Origin: Hirsutella rhossiliensis
Taxonomy: Eukaryota; Ascomycota; Sordariomycetes; Hypocreales; Ophiocordycipitaceae
Length of the DNA stretch: 64,000 nucleotides
NCBI RefSeq assembly: GCF_020360975.1
Contig: NW_025408696.1
Coordinates: 1-64,000 of the forward strand
Direction: 5' to 3'
A model generated the notes under the pieces. The model worked only from the letters and a program-made list of their open reading frames with translations. It did no database searches and was not told where the DNA came from. Made by a program: the position numbers and the translations under genes. Positions 15,531-28,974 of this stretch are shown here, in pieces; positions within the stretch are counted from its first letter, which is position 1; every line of letters starts with the position of its first letter.

Positions 15531-15616
15531 TGCTGTACTACCGCTGTACTACTGCTGTACTACCGCTGTACTACTGCTGTACTACCGCTGTACTACTGCT
15601 GTACTACCGCTGTACT
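15531..15616. repeat. 11-bp minisatellite, eight units in strict alternation
   Basis: Eight tandem 11-bp units alternate exactly between TGCTGTACTAC and CGCTGTACTAC, so the higher-order unit is 22 bp. The last unit ends in CTT instead of CTAC. Confidence 0.93.
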
Positions 15617-17370
15617 TTTAATCCGAGGTCCACACGCTTGGCTTAGACTATAGCATCTGCGTAGCAGATCAGGATTAACTTCCATGCACATGTGGCATAG
15701 CATAGGTCGGCCCCAGCCATCCTATGCCCATCATATGCCCATGCATCGGCTGTTGGCTAGAGTCCATCGACTCCGTAATATCGGCTTCGCAGTCGTAGTG
15801 GTAGTTGGAATGCCAGGAGCCATTGCCAAATGCCCAATCGACGATGCGTCACGTATTGTTGCTACTCTTCGACGCCATCGTTTCTGTTTTACCAGCACTT
15901 GGACGTGGTATCGACATTCGGCAATTAATGGCAAGTTGAAGCCTAAAGCTAGATCGAGGAGGGCGCTTCACATACACATGGAGGCAGCCCCTATGCTGTA
16001 GAAAGAGGTTGTGCCGTGGCCTTGTTTCCTCCTCCATCATTGATGACGAGAACCGGACAAAAATGATCCTCCGCCCTCCGCACAAGTATGCTCGGGCTTT
16101 TCTGCCGCCCCTAATTGGAGCTGCAGCAGATTATCCCGTGGATCACGGCAGCGCATCTCTGACTGTCTCGTGACGTCCATCCTTCCCGATTGACTTTGCG
16201 CCTTTCTTCTCTTCGGGGCTATGATTCCACAGTGCTTGGCCGACCGCCACCCTTCTTCTTTTCCTCTTCCTACCCGCAGCTAGACCCCAGTTCTTGTTAT
16301 CCTCGCCACGGCCCGCAGAACGGGTCAGGGCCGTAAACAGTAAGTGGCCCTCCTCGGTGAAGACAAGGTTTGTTTGTCTCCGCGGGGTAGCTCTTGGTCC
16401 ACCTGGAAGCGCAGCAGCGAGGCGCCTCATATGCAAACGCGGCGCTCGATACAGCAGTTGGCGGTATGAAAAACCGGCCAATTGACCCGTTCAATCTCGA
16501 GTTTGAGCACCTCCAGTCAATTCAACGCGGCCAAGTTCGCCCACGAGTTGCAAAATCAAGCCTGCTACGAAAGGAGAAGGGCGAGCTGTGCTGTCTCGAT
16601 GGCTCTTGCATCTCCTGGTCGGCCGTGGAGTCTCCGTTTCACATTTCGCCGGTGAAACCATCATGGTCCTTGCCCTACGCGATTCAGCGTGCCGGGTTAT
16701 CCAGCGGCCACCAATAGCTAGCGGTGCAGATGGAGGTCAAGTTCAGGGTGTCTGCTGTCACGCTAGCGGTGTCAACGGCGCGATTCGCACCCGTTTGCCG
16801 GGTCCGTCCGCTCGATCGCCTGCTGAGCTTGTTTCCGGAACGCTGCAATGGCCACCTCGACCGAGCACACTGATTCACCTCGGTCCCCAACGAGGTGGGG
16901 CCTACTGGAACCTTGACTATATATCGGAGATCTGACAGTGCTACCTCCTGAGCGAGAATCTGGGCCCCGGCGAAACGTGGCGTTCCTGGAAACAGGGGCG
17001 GAAACACGGCTGAGAGCCGCCATGTAGCCATTATTCGGAGGCTCAACACACTGCTAACCATATTCGCCACAGAATACATGATTCGGGACGATACGCTCCC
17101 GGCCGTCAGGCGTACAAGGCAGACCGGCTGCAGGTTGAGATTGACCGTCCAAGTCAGACTTGGACAGCCGACCACCAGGAGGGCTTTGGGCTCGCAGCGG
17201 CCTTCTGATTCAGGCCTCTGCTTGCTCTCAGCTCTGGGACTGACTTGGGCGAGTGAGGCGTGACATGCCCGACAGCAGCTGGTTTGATCCTGCGACGTGC
17301 CAAACGCGAGGTGTATAGAACCCTACTATGGAGCACTAAGGGCACTTTAGAGTCAGAGCAGAGTGCAACC

Positions 17371-17611
17371 CGGAACTGCCAAAGATATATAAAGACAATC
17401 CATTGTTCCCTTAAGTCATCTAAAATCACACACCAGTACGCCAATAAAGCACATTCACCTACCTAAAAGCCTCCTAAGTTTCTTTCTTCAAGTCAGTTTA
17501 GCCGGCCTTAACTGCACTACTTGCCACTTGCCACCAACCTCCTTTCCCCCTTTTCCTTATACCATATCTCGACCCTTATCCGTCGCATTACTTTCCCAGT
17601 AACCATTCAAA
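17371..17611 (+). promoter_or_regulatory. Promoter and 5' leader of the truncated gene at 17612
   Basis: A TATA-like TATATAAA lies at 17386-17393. It is followed by a CT-rich leader (17470-17600) typical of highly expressed fungal genes. The sequence just before the ATG is CATTCAAA, a good fungal initiation context. The promoter is intact up to the transposon junction. Confidence 0.45.
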
Positions 17612-17644
17612 ATGGTCCGCTTCACCATGACTGTCTTGGCCTAA
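17612..17644 (+). pseudogene. 5' stub of a probable secreted-protein gene, cut off by RIPed transposon DNA
   Basis: After a well-formed fungal promoter an ORF opens with MVRFTMTVLA and then meets TAA at 17642-17644, exactly where GC-normal sequence changes to CA/TG-depleted RIPed DNA. The ten residues have the Met, basic residue and hydrophobic run of a signal-peptide start. The rest of the gene is not seen in the window. The product cannot be named. Confidence 0.5.
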
Positions 17645-20600
17645 ATATAATACGATAAAGAGGGAGTATAGGGCTATATTAAGTACGCTTAGAAGACTAA
17701 GAATATCCCTATATAGCGTATACTTTATCTTAAAAACTAATATATAGGTCTTAGTCGATTAATTAAAAGGTGCCCTTAAAGACGTCCTTAGAGCTATAGT
17801 AACTTACTAGATAAGCTATATTTTCCTCTTTAACTTTACTATATAATATAGTAAAGGTAAGAAGAATAGTATAGCTAATAGACTCTTAAGAAAGCCTAAA
17901 GGACCTTTTAATATATTAAATAAGGAAATAGAAGGCGATATTAAAGAATTTATAGACTTCTACTTAAATATAGTATAAGGGACTAAGCTATAAATAGACT
18001 ACTTAAAGGAATCGAGGATAATTATAGACTTCCTTTAAACGTTAAAACGGCTAAAGGGCCTTTTTAAATAAGATTATAGGAAGCTATATTTAAAGAGTTT
18101 AAATTTCTATATTAAAGATTAAAAGCTTTAGCGACTCCTTAGGAAGGAAGAAAGAGGACCTATACTAGTCGTAGATAACTTAAAAGAATAGAAAAAGATT
18201 ATTATAAAGTACTACGCGTAAATAGGATATAAAGGACGATAAGTTATATATACGTTCTTAAAGAATAAGTATTAGTAAGCTAGCCTTTAAAACGATATTT
18301 ATAGCGTAATCTCTTCTTATAAAGAATACTAATACTTTATAACTAAGAGACCCTAGGAAGTTATAACCGCGACCGCGCCTAGCTACCCTATAAGTAAGAT
18401 TTACTTTAATAGCTAGTATATACTATCTAATTATAGGTATTTATACCTTATAAAAGTATAAGACGACTTTATTAAATAGGTAGAAATAACCTTAGTTAAA
18501 GAAACCACTATAAGAGCTATAACTAAATTTATACTCTTTATTATTTATAGGTATAGCGTAATACTATACGCTATAATCGATAGAGGGCCTAAAATAAAGA
18601 AAGACTTTAAGTATATCCTAAAAGATATAAGCGTTAAAGTTATTTAAACTTTAATATATAATTTAAAGGTAAAAGTAGTAGTAGAATAAGGGTACTAAAG
18701 GTTAATAATAGTACTTATAAAAATAGTAAAGAAAAAGGGTAAGTAGATTAAATACCTTAACTAAGTAGTCCTTATAGACCGAATAGTAGTTAGAGAGTCT
18801 TATAGAATATTAGCTTTCTACCTACTATATAAATAAGAACCGGTACTACCTCTTAAGGTAGAATATCTAACTTAGTAATTAATTAACTAAGATAAAGTAA
18901 AGATAAGAGAAGAATTATTTAAAGTATAAGTATAAGTTTTAGAAAGGAAAGAAAAAGATATAAAAGAAGCTAAGAAAAGAGTAATAAGATATTAAAATCG
19001 ATTAATAAAGAGGATAGATAAAGCTAATAAGTATATAATAAGGAAAGAAAGCCTATAACTTAGAGACCTTATCTTACTATTTAAGATAAGATAATTAAAT
19101 AATCTAAGGAGGTAAGCTAAGTATTAAATAAGGTAGAATAGTCCCTTTAAGTAATATCGCGCTTAGAGTAGTCTAAGGTATATAGGATTAAGACTTTAAA
19201 TAAAATTATACTTAATAAGATAATCTTAGGAGAGTATTTAAAGAAGTTTAAAAAGGATAAGAAAGGTTAATAGTACTCTATTAAGGACGACTAGTTACTT
19301 TAAGATAAGATTACTCTTAATAAGAAGAGGAAAGAAAAAATAATAGATAAAGTAGATAATTTACTACTCCTATTAAGTAAAGAAGCCTTAGATTATATAG
19401 TACTATAGTTATAATAACTTCTTAATAAACCTTAGAAAGATTAAAGCTAGGATAAGGAAGAAAAGCGACTATAAATACCTAAGAAAGGCCTAAGGTATAC
19501 GATTAAGGTTTAGCTACTATAACTTAGTAAAGTAAAAAAGGATCTCTATATAAGAGCCTTAAAGACGCTAATTTAATAAGAAAAGGAGGAGGTAAAAAGG
19601 AGCTAGGGAGGAAAAGGTAGTAAAGATAAAAATCTATAACTATTGTAAAAAGCATACTAAAACCTAACTAGTAACTAAGGCACTATCTAACTATTTAATC
19701 GAAGGACGACTATAGTAGCTAAGATATTTATAAGCGCCCTACCTATTACCTTATTATTTTAAATTTTCTACTTAAAGCTCCTTAAGTAAATAAAGATAAT
19801 ATTTCCTACCCTTCCTTAATAATAACCTACCCTTAACTACTTTAAAGAAGATAAATAGAGATATAATTAAATAATAAAGTAAGAAAATAAATATTCTTAT
19901 TACCTACCTCCTTTAAAAATAAGACTTTTTACTTTAGAGATAAGGATATTTATTCTTTATTATAAAGGGGAAGACCTATAGTAGCGAAAATAAATATACT
20001 TATAAGATAAATTTTAATATATTTTCGACTTACTAGATTAAATATATATAACCTTAAGAGAAAAACTTTTACTATTAAAGATAGTAACTAAATAAGGCTA
20101 CCTACTCTTAGTAAACCTATTATAGACTACTATAAAGCGAACTTAAAGACTATTTAATTATTACTTAAGAGAGAGCTTATTAAACCTATATAATTTCTTT
20201 CTAAGTAAAATAAGTATAAGGTTAATTTCCTTACCTTCCTTTAAATCCTTAATAGGACTAAAGAGATTAAGGATATTATAAAGAAGATAAAGGGCAGTCT
20301 TATTATTAATATACTTATTATAAAATTTATTAGTCTTAAGATCGGTATAGAAATTATAACTATATATATAGTTAGCGAATCTATTAAGGTCGTAAGTAGC
20401 CTTATAGTATTTAGGGAAGTACCGTTATTTATAAATAAGCGCCTTAGTCGAATCCTAAATATAGTTAGTATAAGAGCTACTAGTAGGACCTAGAAAAGAG
20501 ATATACTAATAAAAAGGAAATATAATATACTTATAAGCGGAAGTTATAGTTATTTAATAAGTTCGAATATACCCTTAATAAAAGTAAGGATTATAAGTTT

Positions 20601-21806
20601 TATATAAAGTAATTAAGACTACTTAAGAGTATTCTTACTACCTTAAACTAAGCTAAGAAAAGAAGTATCTAAATAAATAAGCGATTTCTATAAGGATATA
20701 AGTTACTAGCCGACGTTTATAATAAAGGGTATAAAAGATAATTTAATTATACTAACCTAGCGTATTTTTAAGAAAGTAAGAGAAAAGAGAGCGACCGCGC
20801 GCTTTAATCCTAACGATATTAAGAGCTTTTAATAGAACTTATAACTAAAAGGCAATTTCTATATAAATTAAAAACCCTTAATAACTAATACTATTTTTAT
20901 TATAGACCTAGGTCTTAAAGTAACTATAGATTTATAAAAGAAAACGGTTAGAACGAGCTAAGCGAGATTAAATAAGTTAGATAGTTATTACTTAAAAGTA
21001 CTTTATATAAAGAGGAAAGACCTTAGTATAATAATTCTAAGTAAGAAGAGTAGTAGTAATAAAGGAAGGTTATAGAAAAGTAGTTAAAAAAAAGTTAACG
21101 ATATTTAGTAGCTTTTTAGTTTTAAGTTTAGTAGTCTTATAAGATATAATAAAGAAGAAGAGGTAGTTATAAAAAGAGAAGATAAGAAGTAGTAGTCTAG
21201 AGAAATAAAGAAGATAAAAGAGAGAAAAGGAAGAAGAGGAATAAAAAGAGTAAAGAGGAAAAGAAAAAGGCAAAGATTAAATAGCTCCTTAATTAATAAC
21301 TAGTAAAAGAAGCTATTTAGGTATAACCCTTAAATACGCCTAAGACCTTACTACTATAAAGGCTAGCTAAAGTAACTAATAACCGCGCGCTTTAATAACT
21401 ATTTATTCCTCTTACTATACCCTCCTTCTTCCTTCCTTCTTCTTCCTTTTATATATATATATATACTTCCTTACTTATAACGATCCTATCTATTAATATA
21501 ACTCTTATATATATATATAATACCCTCTTAGCCTCTTAGCGTTATAACTTAAAACTACTTACCTTAACTATTTAATCTTATCTTCTCCCTCTCTTTCGCT
21601 TACTCTACCCTTTCCTAAGATATAGCGGCGAACCTAAATAGTATCCTAGGCCTAGCTATAGACCTCCCTAAGAATACCGCTATCTTCTTTAGCGTATTAC
21701 TATTTAGGAATAAGAGCTCTATTTTACTTACTTACTATAGCGAAGTTAAAGTAAAAGGTAGCGAAGGGCGCTTCTACGCTAAAGATAAGGAAAAGTTTAT
21801 AGACTA
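17641..21806. mobile_element. Unclassified RIPed element E, left part
   Basis: Heavily RIPed repeat DNA interrupted at 21806 by Copia-1. It resumes at 35709, because the 5-bp TSD GACTA ends the left part and begins the right part. No coding domain could be classified. T/C-rich low-complexity sequence at 21410-21640 may be the leader of a gene that continues after 35713. Confidence 0.5.
21802..21806. repeat. Copia-1 target-site duplication, left copy
   Basis: GACTA directly before the Copia-1 LTR start (TCTAAAGG). The matching copy is at 35709-35713. Confidence 0.8.
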
Positions 21807-21974
21807 TCTAAAGGTATATAAGTAAAAGCGGAATTTTAGGAAATTAAGGAATTATATAAGACTACGTAATAGAGGGGAAGAAGGAGTATAAGGTAGGATT
21901 TTCAACGGAATTTATTAGTAGTATATTAGTATATAGAAGAGGTATTAAAGTTAATAATTCTATCTCTATCTACT
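21807..21974 (-). repeat. Copia-1 3' LTR, distal part
   Basis: 168 bp aligning with the first part of the other LTR (35141-35308), including GGAATTTTAGGAAATTAAGG. It stops at the Gypsy-1 target site CTACT. Confidence 0.85.
21970..21974. repeat. Gypsy-1 target-site duplication, left copy
   Basis: CTACT. The partner is at 29823-29827. The uninterrupted LTR copy reads TATCTACTAGCGG at 35301-35313, confirming a single CTACT before insertion. Confidence 0.88.
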
Positions 21975-22423
21975 TATTACGACCACGGCTACAAGGCCGC
22001 TAACAGTCGACCGCATTAAGCACGTAATACGGTCTAACGGATAAATAGTTAGCACGACTATCTAATAGATATAGGATCGAGGGGATCGTAGAGATCTAAG
22101 TAATCTAGGATTAACGAGATTACTACGCTCTATACGATCTAACGTTAAGGATTATAGCCAGGCCTATAATCTAAGGACAGTCTCTATAGGTATATATAGC
22201 CACCTACTTTTACTTCTTTAGATAGATAGCTCTCTAGCTTTTAATATAGATCTTTATTACGATTTATCTCTAATTTTAATCACCTAGTTATAGTCTACGG
22301 TCTACGACCTCCGACTTATTACTAACGTAATATACTTATTATTGCTTAGACTACGCCCTATTATATCTGCTAATATAAACCCCTCGATAGGTTTATCCCT
22401 TAGGAATAATACTAGTCGTTATA
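21975..22423 (+). repeat. Gypsy-1 5' LTR
   Basis: 449 bp, near-identical to 29375-29822. Differences are mostly C/T or G/A, as expected of RIP. Confidence 0.92.
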
Positions 22424-22599
22424 CGTTAAAAGCTCTTATTTAGTATAATACCGCGTTACTCTAAGCAATATCGCAACTATTAATATACCTATATAGTAAG
22501 CTAGATTAACTAACTCTAGAGCTACTATATCGCCTTAGGATATAATACGCGAGATTATTACCCTTCGATATAAGGTATAGTTACTTAAGAACGGAGGAG

Positions 22600-25500
22600 G
22601 TAACGGATAAGTTAGGGACCTCGGAGAAGCAGTTAAACTAAAACAGCTAAGACTATTCGACGGTACTTACGGCACGCTTCGAGACTTTCTTACCTAACTT
22701 AAAGCCTACTACCGGTTTTACCCTACTAAACTCTTAGACCTAGTCGAAAAGGTACTCTATATAGGAAATTATTTATCTAGAACGGCACTCGCTTAGTTTA
22801 GACCTATTATAAGGGACTTTCTTAATAACTAACTAGCGCGACGAGATAACGAAATAAACGAAGTCTTTACTAGTTTCTAAGGATTTAAAGAAGCTATTAC
22901 GAAGGTATTTAGAATAACCGACGAGGAACGAGAAGCCGAATAAAAACTTCGAGAACTCTAATAAAGGATCTTAGTATCGGATTATACTACGAAGTTCCGT
23001 TAAGTTACCTTAAAGCATAATTAGGACGACGAACCCCTTATATTACGATTCTACGATAGGCTTAAAGAAGAAGTTAAGGACGAGCTTTATAAGGAAAATC
23101 GACCTAATAACCTCTTAGACTATATTGCTATAGTAGTACGAATCGACGATAGATAGTATACGCGACGCTAAGAAAAGAAATAAGGAAGAGGAAACTAGAA
23201 CCCTTCCTACGGAAATAACTTTAGCTAACGCGCTAACTATAAAAAAAAGCGCGAAACTCCTATTACCTACGCCTATATAACTAACCTAGGTAGGATAGAT
23301 CCAAATATAATATAGAAAAGCAAAGGAAAGTATTTTAACTATAGGAAACTTAGATATTACTCTAAAGAATATAGATAACCTCGTAAGGAGAAGAAAACCT
23401 ACTAGGTACTAGCCCTAAAAGGTAAGAAATACCTAAACGCTACTAATAGATAGGAACTAAAGTATAAACTCCTTAGTTAGACTATATACTATAACGACGA
23501 ATATACGGTATACTTAAGCGATAAAAACGGTACTAGATAGTTCCTAAAGCTACTAAAGAAGACCCTTATAATAATATAACGAAGGGATCCTAAAATATAG
23601 AGATAAGTTAAATTCGTAGAACCGGAATACCCCTATCTTAAAGGAGTCTCTTAAGACTAGATTAAGAAGAACGGCAAACGATTCTAGGAAGATATATAAA
23701 ATAAAAATCGATAATAACGACGGGCAGTCTATAAACAATATAATAAAGAAGATATAGACGTAGCCTTTATACTTACGAAACTCGGATAATAACTTAAGGA
23801 GGAATAACGAAGTATCGACGATATAAGCTCTAAAAAATAAGAAATACCTAGAGAAACGGAAGACGAGAACGAACTCGTACTACTACCCTCGCTACTAAGG
23901 GAAAATACTACGATTAGAGAACACGCTCTATACTTCGAAGAATTTAAAGAAATACTTAAAATTAGAACCTAATAAATACCTTAAATTCTTATAGAAAACT
24001 AATAAGCTATATTAATTCGATATTAACCGGCACTACGCGAAGGAGACTACGCTATAGCTATCGCCGTAGTCGATACCTTTATAGCTCTATAACGAGAATA
24101 GTAACTATAAGGAGAATTTAGAGACGATCTATAAATACTACTTACTTATAAGCACTATAAGTATATTTTATAGATATTATACGTCTACCTAGATTATATA
24201 ATATACTTCTAGATAAAGGCACGATATAACGCCTTCCCGGTTAGGTTTAAAGGATAAGTACTTTCGAAACCCTACCTAAGTATAGAACTAGACTACTAGA
24301 AAATCGATTAACGCTACCTAAACGACTAAGTTATATTATTAAAACCCGATTACGGCACGCTACTCGAATACCGCGATAATTACGGTTTATTAACGAGATG
24401 TCTTTCGGAGATATATAAAACCTATAGATACGCTAAAATAGAGGAATAGTATAACGCTACTCGCTCTAAGATATCCGAACCCTTAATCTTTTAAAGACTT
24501 ACGTAATAAGTTAAATACGATAAAGAAAATTATAACGAAAACGTATACCTAAACTATAGAATTTATAAATACGAAAAAGCACGAGTATAGTATAAACGAT
24601 ATAACGGTGCACTAAAAGATTATTAGCAGTATATATAAAGGCTATAAGCCGTATTCGACTAAGGAAGAATCGATATAAAAATACTACGTAAAAAATAGAA
24701 AGACGCTAAACGAAAACTCGACCTTTAGTACGAAAACGAATAGAATTACGAAGTATAGTACGTAATTAACTACGAAGTAGTATAATATAAACGATATAGC
24801 GTTAAGAAATAAGAAATCTTCGATTAGCTATAAGAAATTAGTCTCTTAAGCCCCGATATAATACTACGCGATAAAAATATAAAGAAACGATATTAATAAT
24901 AAATCGAAGAAGAATACCTAAATAAAACGAATAAGGACTAAGTAAAAAACGAGGTACGCTATCTATAAAAGGGCTATAGACTAGCACGATATAATAAGAT
25001 CTAAGGACCCTATATATAGCAACGGTAAGCTATAGCGACTAAATAGTATTAGATATTTAAATCGCGGGATATTACGTACGTATACTTTTAGACTACGGCG
25101 CGATAGGCAACTATGTTTTACCTAGAGTCGTTAATCGTTACCGACTTATATAGAGATATAAGATAGATCTATATAAACTTATAAATATCGAAGGAGAGGC
25201 CTTTAACTATAATAACGGAATTATTAATATAGAGATTAATTACCTCGATATTAATATCTAGGGCTACGACGAATGAGTTAACTTTAATATTATAGATATT
25301 AAAGAACACGACCTTATATTAGGGCTTCTATAGCTATAGGAGAGCAACCTACTAATTAACTAGAAAACTAGCTAGCTACGTTAGGATAAAGACATAAGTT
25401 TCTAGGACTAGTAGATTTAAGAGAAAGCAAAATTTTACGATAATTTAGCTACTAAATAGGATAAAAGGGATAACCGTTTAAGTAAATTATTACGGGCTTT

Positions 25501-28500
25501 AGCGATACGGACGAAAATAGTAACCGAACCGGCGGATATAATAAAATCGACTAATAAGACCTACGTACTAACTAACACGGCTATATAACCTAGCATCCAA
25601 TATAAATAAAACAAAGGATATAATATAAAGATCTAAAGAGTTATTGCTATTCTAAGGAAAGACCTTAAATAAATTAATAAAGAGCTCGAGTTAAGAGAAA
25701 CTAGCTCTTAAGAGAAAGAATAAAGCTTATAAGATAGAATAAAGAATATCCCCTAGGAATACCGGAAATATAATAAACTCTTTAAAGAAGAACTCGAGAT
25801 AGGGTTACCCGAATATAGCTAATAGGACTACGAAATTTATCTTAAGGATAGAATAACGCTAACGTTCTATAAAATCTATAACCTAAACGAAAAGTAACTA
25901 TAAACGCTACGCGACTACCTCGATAAGAATCTATGAAAAGGATATATACGAATATTAATATCCGAAGTAAGCTATCTAGTTATATTTATTCTAAAGAAAA
26001 ACAGTAAGCTATAACTAGTTATCGACTATAGACGCCTAAACGATATTATAATAAAGGACCGAATACTATTACCGCTTATATCGGAACTATAAGATCGACT
26101 ATACGGCAAAAAATAGTTTATAGCCCTTAACCTTAAAGGCGCCTATAACTTAATACGTATAAAAAAGGGATATAAATAGATAATAGCCTTTAGAACGAAA
26201 TTCGGACTATTCGAATATCTAGTAATACTATTTAGACTTATAAATATACTAGCTACCTTCTAACGGATAATTAATAATATCCTACGCGAATACTTAAATA
26301 TCTTTATAGTAGTATATCTAGATAATATCCTAATCTTCTCGGACACCCTAGAAGAATATAAGGAACACGTCTATAAGGTACTCCGCGTACTTTAGAATAT
26401 AAAGTTACTAGTTAAACTAGAGAAAAGTAAGTTCTATATATAGGAAGTAGACTTCCTTAGATATACGATCTTACTAGGAGAGATACGTATATAATAAGAT
26501 AAGATTAACTTAGTTAAAGAATAGCTAACGCTAAAGAACGTTAAGGACGTATAAAGTTTCCTAGGATTTATAAATTACTACCGACGATTTATTAAAGATT
26601 TCGGAAAAATTATAGCACTACTATACGACTTAATAAAGAAGGAAAAAGAATTTATATAAGACGATAAAGCTAACGAAGCTTTCGAGTATATTAAAACTAC
26701 GATTACGTAAGAACTAGTCTTAACTACCTTCGATCTAAAACGATAAATCGAACTCGAAACTAATATATTAGACTTTGCTCTAGGAGTATAAATCGGATAA
26801 AAAGATAATAAAGGAAGACTACGACTAATTACATTCTACTCGAAAAAGCTATATAGCGTAGAACTTAATTACCCTATCTACGATAAAGAATTCCTTATAA
26901 TTATTTAAGCTTTTAAGGAATTTCGATACTACCTTCTCGGAAGTAAATATAAAGTTAAGGTCTATATAGATTATAAGAATATCTTATATTTTATAACGAC
27001 GTAATAGTTAAACGGACGATAGATCCGATAGGCCGAATATTTATTGGAATTCGACTATGAAATAATCTATAGAAAAGGAATAGAAAACGGTCGAGCTAAT
27101 ACCCTTAGTCGACGAAGTAACTATAATATAGGGGCACCTATAGCGAAAGGATAGCTCTTAGAAATCAACGAAAACGGGAACTACTAGCAACGATAGCTAA
27201 ATATAATATTTAAAGTATAACCCGATAACTCGATATACTAAAAGATCCTAAAATAAATAAAAGAATATAAAGCACTAAATAGATACGATATAGAATATTT
27301 AGAAGTTCTAATATATAAAAATAAAATCTAGATACTACTAGAATTACGAGATAAAGTTATATAAGATATATATAAATATTTAATATATAGATACTAAGGA
27401 ATCTAAAGAATAATAGAATAGATTAAACGATAATATAACTTCCTATAGCTTAAGGAAGTAATACGATAAGTTATTAAAGAATACGAACTTTACGCACGAA
27501 GTAAAGCTAAACGATATAAACTATATAGAGAATTATAACCGCTACTAGTACTAGAGAAACTATAGGATTCGATAGCTTTCGACTATATTATAAAGCTACT
27601 ACTATCGAAAGAACCTATAACTAATATTAAGTACGATAGTATATTTGTTATTACCGATAGACTAACGAAGTATAGGTATTTTTTACTATATAAAGAAGCA
27701 AGCAATATAGAAGAGCTAGTATATATATTCCTACGAATAATTATTAGTAATTATAGACTACCGAACGAGATTGTCTCTAATAGAGGAAGTATATTTATAG
27801 CTAAGTTTTAGTAAGCTCTTATAGTATAATTAGGGACGAAATATAAGCTTAGTATAGCTTATTACTTATAAATAGATAGATAAATAGAACGACTTAACTA
27901 AACGCTTAAATAATATTTACGATGCTATATTAGCTACGAATAAAACGATTAGGTTAAATAGCTACTAATAGCGTAACTAGCTTATAATAGCTTAGTTACG
28001 GAAACAACTAAGCTCTTACTAGTATACGCTAATTACGGATATAACCTAGAAGTATTTAAGGTTACTCGATAAGGACTATAAGCGGAACGAGCGATACTAT
28101 AAGTAGATTAGCTACGAAAATTATATAAAGAAATATAATAAGAACTTTAATTCGTTAGAGAACGAATATCTACTTACTATAATCGGAAAAGATTATAGGG
28201 ACTAATCTTTTAAGAGGGAGATATAGTCTACCTTATATAACGAAATATTAAAATAAAACGACTAAGCAATAAAGTAGATTTTAAGAAACTTAGACCGTTT
28301 AAGGTTAAGGAAACTATTTTAAAAGTTAACTATAAACTTTCGCTACTAATAATAATACGGATATACCCGATATTTTATATCTTATTATTAGAACTAGCGC
28401 TATGAAACGCTAAACTATAGGAAAAAATCGAAGTTAACGACGATTAAGAATATAAAGTAGAATAAATACTAGATATAAGAAAACAAGGTTAGTAATAAGA
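22600..28500 (+). pseudogene. Gypsy-1 gag-pol remnant
   Basis: Reverse-transcriptase palm motif reads YLDNILIFS at 26315-26341; the usual second Asp is Asn, consistent with RIP of [15 protein letters not shown] follows near 26560, an RNase H block (YDKEFLII) near 26880, and integrase blocks ITDRLTKY near 27650 and SNRGSIF near 27776, where the second catalytic Asp is again Asn. Stops occur throughout, so no protein can be made. The polarity PR-RT-RH-IN is that of Ty3/Gypsy elements. Confidence 0.88.
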
Positions 28501-28974
28501 ATACCTTATTAAGTAGAAGGGATACGGACTAAAGGAAAATACCTAGGAACTACTTAAGCACTTAACCTACTACGGCTCTCTGCTTCGACAATTTTACTAG
28601 AAGGTTTAGGAGGGATTAAAGGACTAAGATCTATAAACTCCTTACTAATACCGAACGAGGACTAATTCGCCTCGTTAGGAACGCCTAACGATTATAAGTT
28701 ATTTGCTACCTAATGCTTATATATATCGAGCGTAGGCAAAACGCTATCCTCGGCATCTACTTCTTAGAGACTACGACGAAATAACTTAGAACTCTTTTCC
28801 TTTATACGATTCCGAATCTTTTAAATGCGAGCTAAACGATTAACGGCGATAGATATTTACGACTAAAGATTCGCAAGCTATGCTTAAAGCTCTAATAAGG
28901 CTTCCCTAGCTTCCTCCTCTTCGGAATATAGCCTACGCTGCTCCGCTAATAATTTAGTTACTAAAAGAAATACG

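Larger units (their letters stand above)
13760..17370. other. Gene-poor region with simple repeats, no gene recognised
   Basis: About 3.6 kb between the sugar transporter and the truncated gene at 17612. Reading frames up to 163 codons exist on both strands but none has a recognisable domain, and they overlap each other antisense, which is typical of GC-rich noise. It contains (GA)n tracts (13987-14012 and 14471-14520) and an 11-bp minisatellite (15531-15616). A diverged pseudogene could be present around 16700-17200, but I cannot support one. Confidence 0.4.

Noticed and set aside
15531..15616. CRISPR array
   Set aside because: Uniform 11-bp tandem units without spacers in a eukaryotic context.
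15684..17463. ORFs of up to 163 codons between the minisatellite and the truncated gene
   Set aside because: No recognisable domain, overlapping on both strands, and no promoter or codon signal.
21070..21273. Small minus-strand ORFs in the RIPed DNA (21070-21273, 23553-23738)
   Set aside because: Phe/Leu/Ser/Tyr-rich translations of AT-rich sequence with no motif; one is antisense to Gypsy-1 gag-pol.
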